Positions 20,338 through 30,400 of a DNA stretch of 64,000 bases are shown here, one piece after another. Location of the stretch: the NCBI GenBank assembly GCA_946965045.2, contig OX337241.1:1364001-1428000 (forward strand), given 5' to 3'. Under the pieces are notes generated by a model. It did no database searches, was not told the origin of the DNA, and saw nothing but the letters and a program-made list of their open reading frames with translations. The translations under genes were made by a program, and so were the position numbers. The stretch is from Epithemia pelagica. Lineage: Eukaryota > Bacillariophyta > Bacillariophyceae > Surirellales > Surirellaceae. Positions within the stretch are counted from its first letter, which is position 1. Every line of letters starts with the position of its first letter.

Positions 20338-23300
20338 TTATTTGTCTTTGACGATGATCGTTTTCGTCCCTGGTTCGGTTCGTCTGCGCTGTTTCCCGAA
20401 TTGACATGCTGCGCACAAGGGTAAGTCGGTGAGTGTGGATGCGAGAGTGTGTAAACGACGCGTTTTCTCTGTTGTTGCCAAAACGCCTGTTCGCATGAGA
20501 AACTTCACCTTGAGAAGATTCATGTGTCCGAGTCGGTAATGCCATTTGAGAAGTTCCTTCTGTCCTGGTGAGAGGTTTGCGTTTTGGTGTGCGACTTCAT
20601 TCACAGTACTGTTGAAAGCGAGTGATGTTGTTTGTAAGTGGTCTGAATTGTATCCGTAGGACATTGGAAGATTGTTCTTCGGATTTACCATCACATTTAC
20701 CTCTCGGCGATCAGGGTCGCCTGGAATTCCAGTCAAGGTAAGTGTATAACCGTCCTGAATGATTTTCTCTCCATGGTACTGCTGAAGAAGATTTTGCGTT
20801 GACAACAATCTCACAGAAATTTTTGGTACATGGAATGCAGGAAGTTTCAACATTCGTGGAGCGCCATTCGTGTCCAAAACCGTCCAAAGGACAGTTCCTC
20901 GTCCAACAGCCTTCATTTTATTAGCAATACCTTTTACTTTCAGATCAGGGAAGGGCTTGATCTTTCCAATGAAGTCCTTGGCGTCGTTGGTAATGGAGAT
21001 ACTCGCTCCGGAGTCCCAGATGATTTGGTACGAGGCTCCTTTTGGCATGGATTCACGAAGAGCCTTTGGATCTTGGAGTGTTGCTCGAAGAGCCTGTAGG
21101 GTGATGTTCTCCCATGGGTGGTGTGTGATGGAGTCAAGGTCAAGATCGTTGATGGAGGCCATCATTGCCATCATGTTGTTTGGATTGAGGGAGGCTCGGT
21201 GATGATGAAATCGTGGTACAGGCCGTGTGGAGCATGGTACGTTTTGGCAATAATAGGGAGTGTTGCTCCTGTTTTCGGTGTTCGATCTCTGACGGTTGTA
21301 TCCCGCCAGATGTTGATGGGGATTTCCAGCAGAGATGGGGTGCTGGAAGCGACGAGCGCGAGAACGCAACAAACTTGTCTTTGTCGGCATTCGTCGGCTG
21401 GTCGGTAGCGTGGAGTCATTATGCTCGGAAGGTGTGTTAGCGAATGGCCCGCGGCTTCGCTTGTGCCTTCGAGGTGAACTCGAGTTGACCTTGAATGAAG
21501 TGTTCTGCCGTTTTCTCCCTCGCTTCGCGGGTATAATGGTTCGTAAGCTCGTAAGGCCAGCCTGACATAACGATGCCGACCATTCCAACAATCTACAACC
21601 AAACACAACAATCAACCGAATCGGTGTGGAGAACAAGGAGAAGAAGAAGGACCTTGTAGGGGAGTTGTGGTTGGTGGCAAAGTGGGTTCGGCGGTTGTTT
21701 AGCTGGGCACGAAAGGCATTGACCGAGATGGCGGTCCTTTGGGTGTTATTGGGGCGATTTGGTCCCTTGGCTTTGTTAGAGTTCTTGGATTTGGGACTGG
21801 ATGAGAGGCTGAAACTGAGAAAGATGGCCACCCAACAAGAAATCCATGTAACGATACCAGGCATGCAGCCAGGATGCAGCAAGAAGGAAACAGAAATTTC
21901 CTTGAATCCGCAGTAAGCTTCATAGACACCATAGTAGAGATGTACCGCGGCACTGTACAGGTGTCCTAGCCCATTTGTAAAGGCGTCCTTAGATTCCTCG
22001 GTAGTGGTTGGAGCTGGGATCAGCCAGAGGATGATCGGTAACAAGACAACAAAATGTAGAAGGGCGACCAAGAAAAGATGCTGAAGAGAGAAAGTTTCGT
22101 CTGAAAGCTCCTCGACTGGCGTGCGCGCCGGTCGTCGTGGGGTACGCACGTGTCCAAAGGTGAAAGGTGCATAGTAGACTTCTACGCATTTTCCTACCAT
22201 TGAGCCTCCTACTGTCTCGTCCACAGTACAGTTGGATCCGTCCGAAGTGTCTTGGGGGTCAGTGTCTCCTTCATTTTGTTGAGAAGTGGCAGGTTGTGAA
22301 GCCTCATCTTCATCATCGTCGAAATCGACACAAGCGAGATGGGCAAAATACTTGGTGAGTGCCACTGTCTTGTTCGAGTCATCATCATCATCCGTCTTGT
22401 TTTCGGGTTCCGAGGGAACATATCGTTCGCCTAGCGTGTTGGTTGGAACGAAAGAGGAGGATGAGTTGCTTGTTGAGTCATCTGTTATCGTGCATTTGTT
22501 CTCACGGAATGTTGTGAGTTTTGTTGCAGGAGTGAACTGCATCGCTGATCCAGAGCTGGAGGTGTCCATCGGTTGAAAACAAGGAACCATCGGGCCTGGT
22601 GGAATGGGCGACATTCCAGGAAAGCAAGATGCTGGTCGAGGGTGATTCGGAATGGGCATTCCATCAACGAAGTATCCCATTGCCCATTCCTCTTCTTTGA
22701 CACGTTGGTATGCCTCAGCCACGGTAAGTCTCGGCTCTCGCCAAGCGTTTGCGAACACGGTTTTGGCTGCTCTCTCGTACCTCATCCCATCTCTTTTTGC
22801 TTGCTCTGCTTCGAGAATGATATGCTGCATTGCATATTTTGTCGATGCAGGGATGCTCAGGCGTCGTCTTGGAGGAGGAGGCGGCGAAGTCGGATCGTTC
22901 GGAGAAAAGGGCAAGGGAGCATTTGGCCGTGGTGGCAGAGGTCGTGCCTGATGGATTGGAGAGATGGCTGGTAGTTTCTTTTCCAGACTCGCCAATTGTC
23001 CAGCTTGGAGATGCTTGATTGCATCGGTCGATGTGTCCGTGCTTGTTTCAGGAGTTTTGTAAGTGAGATCTGTCTCTTCACTTTCCATTTCGTCGTAGTT
23101 CTCATTGATTGCTGCTGCTGCTGTGATTTCTTTGTCGTACATGTCCTCGAGAAATCGTTGGGTTGCAGCGTCATTCAATGGATCGAGCGGATCGTCATCA
23201 TGGTTGTTTGTCATCATGAGATCCATGTTATCCCATTGATCAAAGTATGTTGGTCCCTTGTTCTTGGATGGCTCGACGACTGGAAAGGTAGGCTCAAACG

Positions 23301-23601
23301 TTCCAATGGTACTGGTTCCTGATGAGTCTTCCATATCATTCTCACTGAACTGTTTTTCTTTAATGTTGGCTGAAGTGACACGATCCGGTGTAACAGCTTG
23401 GTGAGTGGTGTTGGAGAAGAGCGAGCTTGAATCTTCATTGGACTTGGTTTCTTCATACCTTTCTTCTTTGCTTTCTTCGTCTTCTTCAAAGGAGGCCATG
23501 AAGGCACAAAGTTCGTATTCCTCATCAGGTGAGTCGTCACAGTGGTCGTAATCGTCGTCCTCTGAGTTGTCTTCACAGAACTCATATTCTTCCTTGTCCA
23601 T
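20338..23601 (-). CDS. Copia-A central polyprotein: acidic/hydrophobic insert, protease, GAG-pre-integrase
   Basis: 1087 codons, the middle of the polyprotein between two in-frame TAA codons. Residues 1-200 are very acidic and 210-350 Pro-rich. Hydrophobic segments stand at about 509-529 (FLVALLHFVVLLPIILWLI), 582-601 (IVTWISCWVAIFLSFSLS) and 651-672 (FFFSLFSTPIRLIVVFG), then a long Arg/Lys-rich stretch. The aspartic protease motif is IIWDSGASISI (863-867), followed by VRLLSTQNLL. The HHCC pre-integrase finger is WHYRLGHMN ... CAACQFGKQRRR near 1010-1075. The hydrophobic block is not part of the normal Copia plan. The first TAA replaces the AAA found in the 60561 copy; the second replaces a codon in KDK-x-GV, so both look like point lesions. 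Confidence 0.85.
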   Translation of the reverse strand: MDKEEYEFCEDNSEDDDYDHCDDSPDEEYELCAFMASFEEDEESKEERYEETKSNEDSSSLFSNTTHQAVTPDRVTSANIKEKQFSENDMEDSSGTSTIGTFEPTFPVVEPSKNKGPTYFDQWDNMDLMMTNNHDDDPLDPLNDAATQRFLEDMYDKEITAAAAINENYDEMESEETDLTYKTPETSTDTSTDAIKHLQAGQLASLEKKLPAISPIHQARPLPPRPNAPLPFSPNDPTSPPPPPRRRLSIPASTKYAMQHIILEAEQAKRDGMRYERAAKTVFANAWREPRLTVAEAYQRVKEEEWAMGYFVDGMPIPNHPRPASCFPGMSPIPPGPMVPCFQPMDTSSSGSAMQFTPATKLTTFRENKCTITDDSTSNSSSSFVPTNTLGERYVPSEPENKTDDDDDSNKTVALTKYFAHLACVDFDDDEDEASQPATSQQNEGDTDPQDTSDGSNCTVDETVGGSMVGKCVEVYYAPFTFGHVRTPRRPARTPVEELSDETFSLQHLFLVALLHFVVLLPIILWLIPAPTTTEESKDAFTNGLGHLYSAAVHLYYGVYEAYCGFKEISVSFLLHPGCMPGIVTWISCWVAIFLSFSLSSSPKSKNSNKAKGPNRPNNTQRTAISVNAFRAQLNNRRTHFATNHNSPTRSFFFSLFSTPIRLIVVFGCRLLEWSASLCQAGLTSLRTIIPAKRGRKRQNTSFKVNSSSPRRHKRSRGPFANTPSEHNDSTLPTSRRMPTKTSLLRSRARRFQHPISAGNPHQHLAGYNRQRSNTENRSNTPYYCQNVPCSTRPVPRFHHHRASLNPNNMMAMMASINDLDLDSITHHPWENITLQALRATLQDPKALRESMPKGASYQIIWDSGASISITNDAKDFIGKIKPFPDLKVKGIANKMKAVGRGTVLWTVLDTNGAPRMLKLPAFHVPKISVRLLSTQNLLQQYHGEKIIQDGYTLTLTGIPGDPDRREVNVMVNPKNNLPMSYGYNSDHLQTTSLAFNSTVNEVAHQNANLSPGQKELLKWHYRLGHMNLLKVKFLMRTGVLATTEKTRRLHTLASTLTDLPLCAACQFGKQRRRTEPGTKTIIVKDK
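21586..22077 (-). other. Putative membrane-spanning segments within the Copia-A polyprotein
   Basis: Three hydrophobic stretches of about 20 residues separated by a Tyr/Cys-rich loop (HLYYGVYEAYCGF) and basic residues (SPKSKNSNKAKG). Two are long enough to span a membrane. They precede the protease, whereas retroviral-type envelopes follow pol. Confidence 0.55.
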
Positions 23602-23694
23602 TTCTCTGACAATGTCCTTGTCCCAGTAGCGAGAATGGAGGTCGAGTTCTGCTTTCCAGGCCGTTGCGTCAAACTCAAGAACATGAGCGGATGC

Positions 23695-25068
23695 TTAATG
23701 TTTCTGTTGGTTCTTGTTGTTCTTGGCCATGGATTTGAATCCAACAATATGCTCGCTAGTACGATGCGTGGTGTTCCAGATCTTGCAAGTGCCGCACCAG
23801 AAATATGTTTGGCCGTCTTTGGTACGTTCATCCGGCTGGCCATCTGCAGGGGGAACACGTTTCCATTGGTGAGTAGAATCGTTTTTGGGTGTGGAAGAAG
23901 GCTTGTCCGTTTTGCCTTTGAACTTGTTGTTGCTCTTGCTCTTCCCCTTCTCACGAAAACTGTTCTTGCTCTTACCATACGTTTGCATCTGAGGGATGAA
24001 GGCATTGGCTTGGTAGCCGATACGGGTCTTGCCACGGCGATTGTTTGTCACTGTCAGGTTCCCGCCATAAGAAACAGGTAAGGCCTTGCTGTCCTTGTGG
24101 GAGCTTTTTGCACTCCATTCGCCTTGCTTGACACTAACAAGGTACCGGTTGTTGGCGATCTCGGAGACGTGCGTGTACAGGAGCTTGTTGGTGCTCATGT
24201 AGGAGTCAGCGACGGAACGATCGAGAAAACGGATGTGTTCTACGGCGTCTTTGACTTTCTTGTTGAGAATCAAGAGGTCAAATTTTGGAGTTTCCGGCCA
24301 TTCAGCGGTGAGGATGTTCTTGAGGAGATTCGCGGTGAGGGTGTGGTCATAAAGACCAGCAGCCGAAAGAGGACGTGCCTTGTTCGCGAAATCAGTGGTA
24401 AGTGCGGTAATGTCGTGTCCTGAGTACTGTTGTGGTACCAGACTGCGCATCTCACCCTTTACCAGCTCCCAATGTTCGATGGAGTCGTCCGTAATGATGC
24501 GGACGATTACCATAAAGAGGACGGGAAACGAGTTCGCAGAGCGGGATTGGTCCTCTACTTCGCGACAAAAGGTTTTCTCGAGAGAATCGAGTAAGTAGTC
24601 CTGAGCCGCTGCGTCGTTGTTCTGATCGTACTTATCGTAATTTTGGATCTGCACTGCCATCAGGTCCTGGACGCGCTCGTTGGTGAAACGAGGATGCTCT
24701 GTGATGATGTTGATCATCGATGTGGAGTTCTTGGGGTCAGGTAAGTACACAATCGTGTCCATCCCATGTTTGACAAAGTGCCGATTGAGCTCATCCTGCA
24801 ATCGCGAGAAATCGCCTTTCTTCCTGTCAAACTTGTCAATAGGTCCAGTTACGCGGTCGATGTACCGCTTGTCTGTTAAGGTACGTAACTGGAGACTCCT
24901 GAGAGGTTCTGTCTTGGCTGAGTCATCTAACTTGGACCAGTCATGTGTCGGTTTTCCTCCAGTCCAAACGACGTACTCGTCACGTCGGGACTGCACCAGT
25001 CCGCCCATGATGGGCTTGTCTGGCATGAAAACGTCCGTGTTTTCTTGTGGATCGTCGTTTGCTGCCAT
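23695..25068 (-). CDS. Copia-A Gag
   Basis: 457 aa from the first in-frame ATG (MAANDDPQENTDVFMPDKP); the frame is open upstream to about position 25400 but without an ATG. A conserved Gag core is visible (YIDRVTGPIDKFDRKKGDF; DSLEKTFCREVEDQSRSANS; HWELVKGEMRSLVPQQYSGH). Near the end a zinc finger of unusual spacing, WCGTCKIWNTTHRTSEH (C-x2-C-x6-H-x4-H), precedes the TAA at 23697-23695. Pol continues in the same frame behind it. It would form the particle that packages the element RNA. The 60561 copy reads AAA at the TAA position. Confidence 0.85.
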   Translation of the reverse strand: MAANDDPQENTDVFMPDKPIMGGLVQSRRDEYVVWTGGKPTHDWSKLDDSAKTEPLRSLQLRTLTDKRYIDRVTGPIDKFDRKKGDFSRLQDELNRHFVKHGMDTIVYLPDPKNSTSMINIITEHPRFTNERVQDLMAVQIQNYDKYDQNNDAAAQDYLLDSLEKTFCREVEDQSRSANSFPVLFMVIVRIITDDSIEHWELVKGEMRSLVPQQYSGHDITALTTDFANKARPLSAAGLYDHTLTANLLKNILTAEWPETPKFDLLILNKKVKDAVEHIRFLDRSVADSYMSTNKLLYTHVSEIANNRYLVSVKQGEWSAKSSHKDSKALPVSYGGNLTVTNNRRGKTRIGYQANAFIPQMQTYGKSKNSFREKGKSKSNNKFKGKTDKPSSTPKNDSTHQWKRVPPADGQPDERTKDGQTYFWCGTCKIWNTTHRTSEHIVGFKSMAKNNKNQQKH

Positions 25069-25520
25069 GATTCGTTGCTGTCGCCTCCTGGATCTCGATA
25101 CACCAATCAACGGTCTTGTCCGATCTGTTTCTGATGTGGCAGTTCGCGTTGGGTCGGTCTCAGGTGGAACAATTTGCAATGGTCGAGTGGTCTCTTGCTG
25201 GGATTCGCGTTGGGCGTCTGGATCGGCAGTTGGATCACTGTTCGGTGCTTCTAGAGGGTCGACGGTCTCTTGCTGGGGATCTGAATTGGAGTTGGTATCA
25301 CTGTCCGAATTCAACCAGTCGAAGCTTCCAAGTCCACTTGAGGTCGGGGAGATGTCGTCCGCCGTTGTGGATTCTTGGTTGGGGCCTTGATTGGCTCCAG
25401 TAGTATTTGCGCGCTTTGGATGCTTGGTAGGGACGACTCAGTGGTAGTCCTCCAAGGTAGTTAACTTCTTGATAAATCGATCGATAGAGAGAATAGCGTA
25501 TGGTTTATCAGCCTTGATTT

Positions 25521-25534
25521 GGGCTCAGCAACCA
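25521..25534 (-). other. Primer binding site of Copia-A
   Basis: TGGTTGCTGAGCCC directly at the 5' LTR border (its first T coincides with the last LTR base). Beginning with TGG it fits the CCA end of a tRNA primer; the tRNA is not identified. The 60561 copy reads TGGTTGATGAGCCC. Confidence 0.65.
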
Positions 25535-26254
25535 CTTAGGATATCTGCTAGCTAGGTGTGATAACGACTTGATAATCGGGGTTAGTTCAGTTGGGTAGCA
25601 ATGTTAGTCAACCTATCACGTTGGATCGACGATGGGGCCCTCACCTTCGGTCTACGATATAGGTTGACTCCTTTTGTAGACAACAGTTGCTTGCAACTTT
25701 TGTGTTTTAGAAAAGAGTGAGATTAATCTACATGAAAGTGATTTTCAGGTCTGATCGATCTCCGATCTCAAGGAGAACTTAGCCGCTCCATTTCTCTCTT
25801 GGAGAATAGTTCTTCCTTGTTCTTTTTGTTCTTCATGATTAGATGAGAGTATTCACCTCTCCTGATTGTTTGGGCCTTATGAATGTTCTTTCTAGAAGGT
25901 ACTTACCTTTGGAACAGGCCTGCTAGATCATCTGAAGATCGATCGGTATCTTTGTGTAATTCTCAATTTGAGAGAGAAGATATTACGACTAGAGGTATCG
26001 TCCAACTTGCGTTCGTATAAGCGGATGTGTAGGCTCGCGACTTGCATTGAGCATGTATATGAATAATTAGTACATGAATCTTCCTGGACTGCTGGGTGAA
26101 GTTACTATTCAGCTAAATCCATCTGTTGTTCGTCCGTTCAACTGCAACACGAGCGTCTGTCTTACTTCAGGACAGCTGCTTTCCTCTATGTCGTAGCTAC
26201 GTCGTGCTATGTCACACCTAGATCTAATGGTGCTAGATGTGCTATGTTGTAACT
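25534..26254 (-). repeat. 5' LTR of Copia-A
   Basis: 721 bp, the same length as its partner at 14544-15264 with about four differences by eye. Followed by the TCGCA duplication at 26255-26259. Confidence 0.9.
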
Positions 26255-26259
26255 TCGCA

Positions 26260-26664
26260 CAGCCAGTACGCTGTGTATGGTGGGGGGAGAAGAAAGGCTG
26301 CCAGAACAGAAGTTCGGATTTCGGATGCGATGTTGGCGTTTTTGGATTGAGTTGGCTTCAAGGAGTGTTTGTTGGCGGTGGATATGTGTGGACAGACCAG
26401 TGAGAATGGCATGGCCGAGTGCAATTTTGGAGCAGGCAGAGAGGGACAAGTGGGCCGAAGCGAGTGGGTGAGGATCTGGATGCTTGGAGGACAGGGGTTG
26501 GAACTCCGAAGGGAGCATGGTCAGGTTTTTCGGGCATTGTTGAAGGTTTTGATAAAGTTGGAATGCCTCAGGCTGGGGTGTTGCTCTGGTCGGTGACATG
26601 CCAAAGTAGTGGTCGGTCCAGAGGGGGTGGGAGTGGGGACCGGTGAAGGTGGGCTTGGGAAAAA
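26260..26664 (-). pseudogene. 3' coding end of LINE-A, separated by Copia-B
   Basis: The minus strand encodes the C-terminal part of the LINE protein: PKPTFTGPHSHPLWTDHYFG, PQPEAFQLYQNL, SKIALGHAILTGLSTHIHRQ. It is homologous to 36191-36547 (KPDAFQLFDNF, AHIALGHATTIGLSTHIA). Joined at one AAAAA, it continues the frame that stops being LINE-like at 34145 (ASTLLF). Copia-A interrupts it further downstream at 26255. Confidence 0.8.
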
Positions 26665-27448
26665 TGTTAGAATTCTCACTGTCTATGGTGGTTAGATTCT
26701 ACATCTCATCGAATCCCCATGTCACATAGCCCCGTGCTATTGCATCATGCCACCTAGCTTCGAGCTATGTTCCCTAGCTTCGCGCTATATCGACCTATAT
26801 TTCTTCGCAAATCATGAAAAGTGAGAATAGATTGACGAACTCACTCTCAAGACTAAACTGGGTCGTGCGGTATTACAACGGACGTAAATTTGGCCGTTGC
26901 TCGGACATTATACTAACGCCCTAAGCGTACGCGCCCGAAATCATCGAGCGCGCCCAAGCGACATCCGAGCGTCGTCGGCATCTATCCGACCCAACGGTCT
27001 AAGTATCCCAAGCACGACACACGATCACGCGAGACCATATTTCCATTCCCACAATCTCCAAATTGTCAACAAGCTGCGTGCCATGAAAACAACTATGCCA
27101 ATCCAAAGCAAGAGCTGTTGACCCTGTATATGTTATCCGTCCACATATACATGTCATATACATCACATGAATCAACTCCAACTATTCCAAACCTGTTGCC
27201 GCCAAGAACCTATGACACACGACCCTTGGCAGGACCGAACATTTCACGTAGACCTATCGTAGTAATCAACACACAATCTAACAATATCACCATTTATCAC
27301 ATCCTCTTTTGTGTCCTGACTATCCTTTTGATAGACTACAACTTGCTTTCCTCTCTTACCCGTGGAGAGGTTTGTATCGGTTGGTGACTACCTGATTGTC
27401 TGCTCTACCGAGCATCAACGCCACTGCAATTCCAAGAGAATTGTAACA
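26665..27448 (+). repeat. 5' LTR of Copia-B
   Basis: 784 bp, TG...CA ends, near-identical to 33361-34144. Short frames inside it are present in both LTRs and are not genes. Confidence 0.95.
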
Positions 27449-27465
27449 GATTTTCTTGTGGTTTC

Positions 27466-30400
27466 ATGGATACTAACGAGCTTATCACTCCTGTACGACA
27501 GATTTATCGAGCCAACCTGCATTCCGGGCAGCCCGATACCCTGGTGCAGCAGGAACTGGTGCCGACGCCGAAGGCAGCCAACACATCGGTCAACATCTCC
27601 GTCGACAGTTCCAACAGCAACCCATTCGAGACTCCAGCCCAGCCTCACGCTCCGATCCCTGCGCCGTTGCTTCGGCCCCCGAGTCCGCCTCGTCGGCTCG
27701 TCCTTTCTCGATCCCGTCGTACCACCCGGTTGATTGCTGATCATATCAAGTACTTCCGTCAACCAACTTCTTCGACCTTCTGCCAATTCTTTACAAAGGA
27801 TTTAGCCGACTACTTAATGAAGTGGATGAAATACCATGGTTTTGAGAACATTACCCATGTTATCTCGTATATGCAAACTAATACCGAGGAATCCATGAAC
27901 GAACTGACCCAATACAAGGTCAACAAACAGACACATGATCTACAAGGCCCCACAAGACAGCAGATCAAGCTCTTGGCTTATTGGGCCATATACAAGACCA
28001 ATGAAATTCAAGACGAGCTATCCAATAGCGACTGGATGAACCTAACGAAGAGAGAGTTCAACACTTGGAGGATCAATACAGATTTCTCTAAGGGACCACC
28101 TAGCCAAGTTCCAGTCTCGCCAATGAAGTCACCGTCATCTGCGAAATCTGTCAGCACAGTTACTGCCGCATCCCAATCTCAACAAGACCTTACGGCATTC
28201 AGAAAGGGAACTAAGCGCGATGCGACTGCGTACGAGGTATTCAAGGATGAACGATACTACGATTCATTCTGGCGTGTATTCAAGACTACAGCTAAGGCCC
28301 AAGGCCTATCCAACGTTCTGAATTTCAAATACACACCACCCCAAGATGATGAGTATGCCAAAGAACTTTTTCAAGAGCAACAAGTATTTCTTTACTCCGT
28401 TCTTGTCCGTATCATTCAAACTGACCAAGGTCGAGCCTATGTACGTGAACATGAACATGATGAAGATGCGCGTGCCATATTGCAGAAGTTACATTCTTTG
28501 CATACCGAATCCAACCTAGCAAAACGAGAAGTCCTCCGTTTAACCAACTACATTTCCAATCTACGTCTTGACGACACATGGCGCGGAACAACACGTCAAT
28601 TTCTTCTACACTTTCAAGAGCAGCTACGTTTGCTAGACAATCTAGTGACATTGTCTGATCGCATCCCTGATCATACCAGGATGACCTTCCTCATGCAAGC
28701 TGTAGAAAAGGTACCTGATCTCCGCCGAGTCAAGATCTTGGATAATGTGGTGAACACCAAATCCGGTGCAAAATCCCTTTGCTATCAATCATACTTCCGT
28801 CTTCTTCTGGACGCAGCTTATGACCACGATCAAGCAACCCAGTCATCTGTTCATAGTTGCCGTCGACATGTCAAACAACATGAATCCCTATATGGCAAAG
28901 ATACAGATGCTGACATAACCTCACAAGATGATATGGAGTATCATGTCCACAACACCAAAGTGACATCTGAATCTCCATCCTCTTCGTCCAAGGTTAGTCT
29001 ACCGCGTGACCTCTGGTTTAAACTTTCTGAAGAAGATTGCAAGTTGATCATTGAGTACAACAAGATGATTCAAGCACCTTCATCAACAACGCCAAGGAAA
29101 GTGCAAACACATGCCCTTGACATTGATCCGGAACCTGATCCTGACCCCAATCAAGTTACATCTGATGACGACTCACCTGGCGTAGCCTCTGAGCATTCAG
29201 ATGATTCAGATCCGGTTACACAATTTATCAACCAAGCCATGACGACTGATATCAATCATCCGGCAACTGACCTGACTAGTGTTCTTTCTAACACCAAGTC
29301 TAAGACGAGCAAAAAGGTTACTTTCAAAGCCAACATGCATAGACAAGCAGGACATGCTCCGCGCTACTTGTTTTCCAGGAAATCTACCTTACCAGGCAAT
29401 CAATTGATTGACCGTGGTGCTAATGGAGGACTTGCTGGTTCTGACATGTGCATCCTTTCTAAGACTGGCCGTCATATCACTATTGTGGGTATTGATAACC
29501 ATGAACTAACTGGACTTCCTGTCGTCACATGTGCCGCAAAGTTTGAGACCAATGATGGACCTATTGTCGGCATCTTCAATGAATATGCTTATTATGGAAA
29601 GGGCTTATCTATCCATGCTCCTGGTCAATTCGAGCATTTCGGACTTGCTGTTGATGAACGATCTGTTAAAGTTGATGGTAAACAACGCATCACTACACTT
29701 GATGGTCGTGCTATCCCCCTTCACATCAAGGATGGGTTAGCCTACATCCACTCCTTGGGTATCCCCAGCGACAATGACATGAATACCTTACCTCAGATCA
29801 TCTTCACGTCACCCGACACATGGGATCCTGGTGTTCTGGACCATTCGCATTCTCCCACACCCTCTGACAATGATCCTAATTGGAAACACGTCAAGACTGA
29901 TGGTAGTATGTCGAATCATCCGTATGACAACTATGGGGAGTACACCGATCGTGTTGTTTGCAACCTCAATCTCCTTTTGGATCTCCCATACGATCATGGA
30001 CCTGACGACGCACCCTTCTTTTCTATCTATGCTGACGCAGAAGGTAATGATCCTACACTTCATGCCTCTGTCCACCGTCGTTACCAGGAAGCGTATGACT
30101 GGAAGAAGTTCCGTCCATTCTTTGGTTGGCAATCTGAAGATGTTATTGCCGATACGTTCAAGCACACTACACGTAATGGTAGCATTACTTTTGACCACAA
30201 CACCCTCAAGAAACATTTCAAGGCTCGCAATCCGGGCCTTAATATACCTCGACGTCATGAACCCGTTGCTACTGACTCGGTTTTCTCCGACACCCCTGCT
30301 GTTGATCATGGTGGTAAAGTCGCACAAATCTTTGTTGGTCGTGATACTCTGGTTACTGATATCTATGGGATCAAGTCGACCAAACAGTTTGTCAATACTC

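Larger units (their letters stand above)
14544..26254 (-). mobile_element. Copia-A: LTR retrotransposon with 721-bp LTRs, split by a mariner
   Basis: Two 721-bp direct repeats bound the element and TCGCA flanks both ends (14539-14543 and 26255-26259). Coding order on the minus strand is Gag, a long insert region, protease, GAG-pre-integrase, integrase, RT, RNase H, all in a single frame. That frame is interrupted by TAA at 23697-23695, TAA at 20340-20338 and the mariner at 15737-17667. A primer site follows the 5' LTR and a purine tract precedes the 3' LTR (plus-strand CTCCCTCTC, 15265-15273). LTRs differ at about four sites by eye, so insertion is recent. A second copy starts at 60561 in the opposite orientation. 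The element lies in the 3' part of LINE-A. Confidence 0.95.

Noticed and set aside
23695-23697. TAA at the end of Copia-A Gag as a recoding signal
   Set aside because: The second family copy has AAA at this codon, so a point mutation is simpler.
24680-25390. 236-codon plus-strand frame, repeated at 61425-62135
   Set aside because: Antisense of Copia-A Gag; present in both copies because the copies are homologous.
26897-27387. 74- and 89-codon frames, repeated at 33593-34083
   Set aside because: They lie wholly within the 784-bp LTRs.
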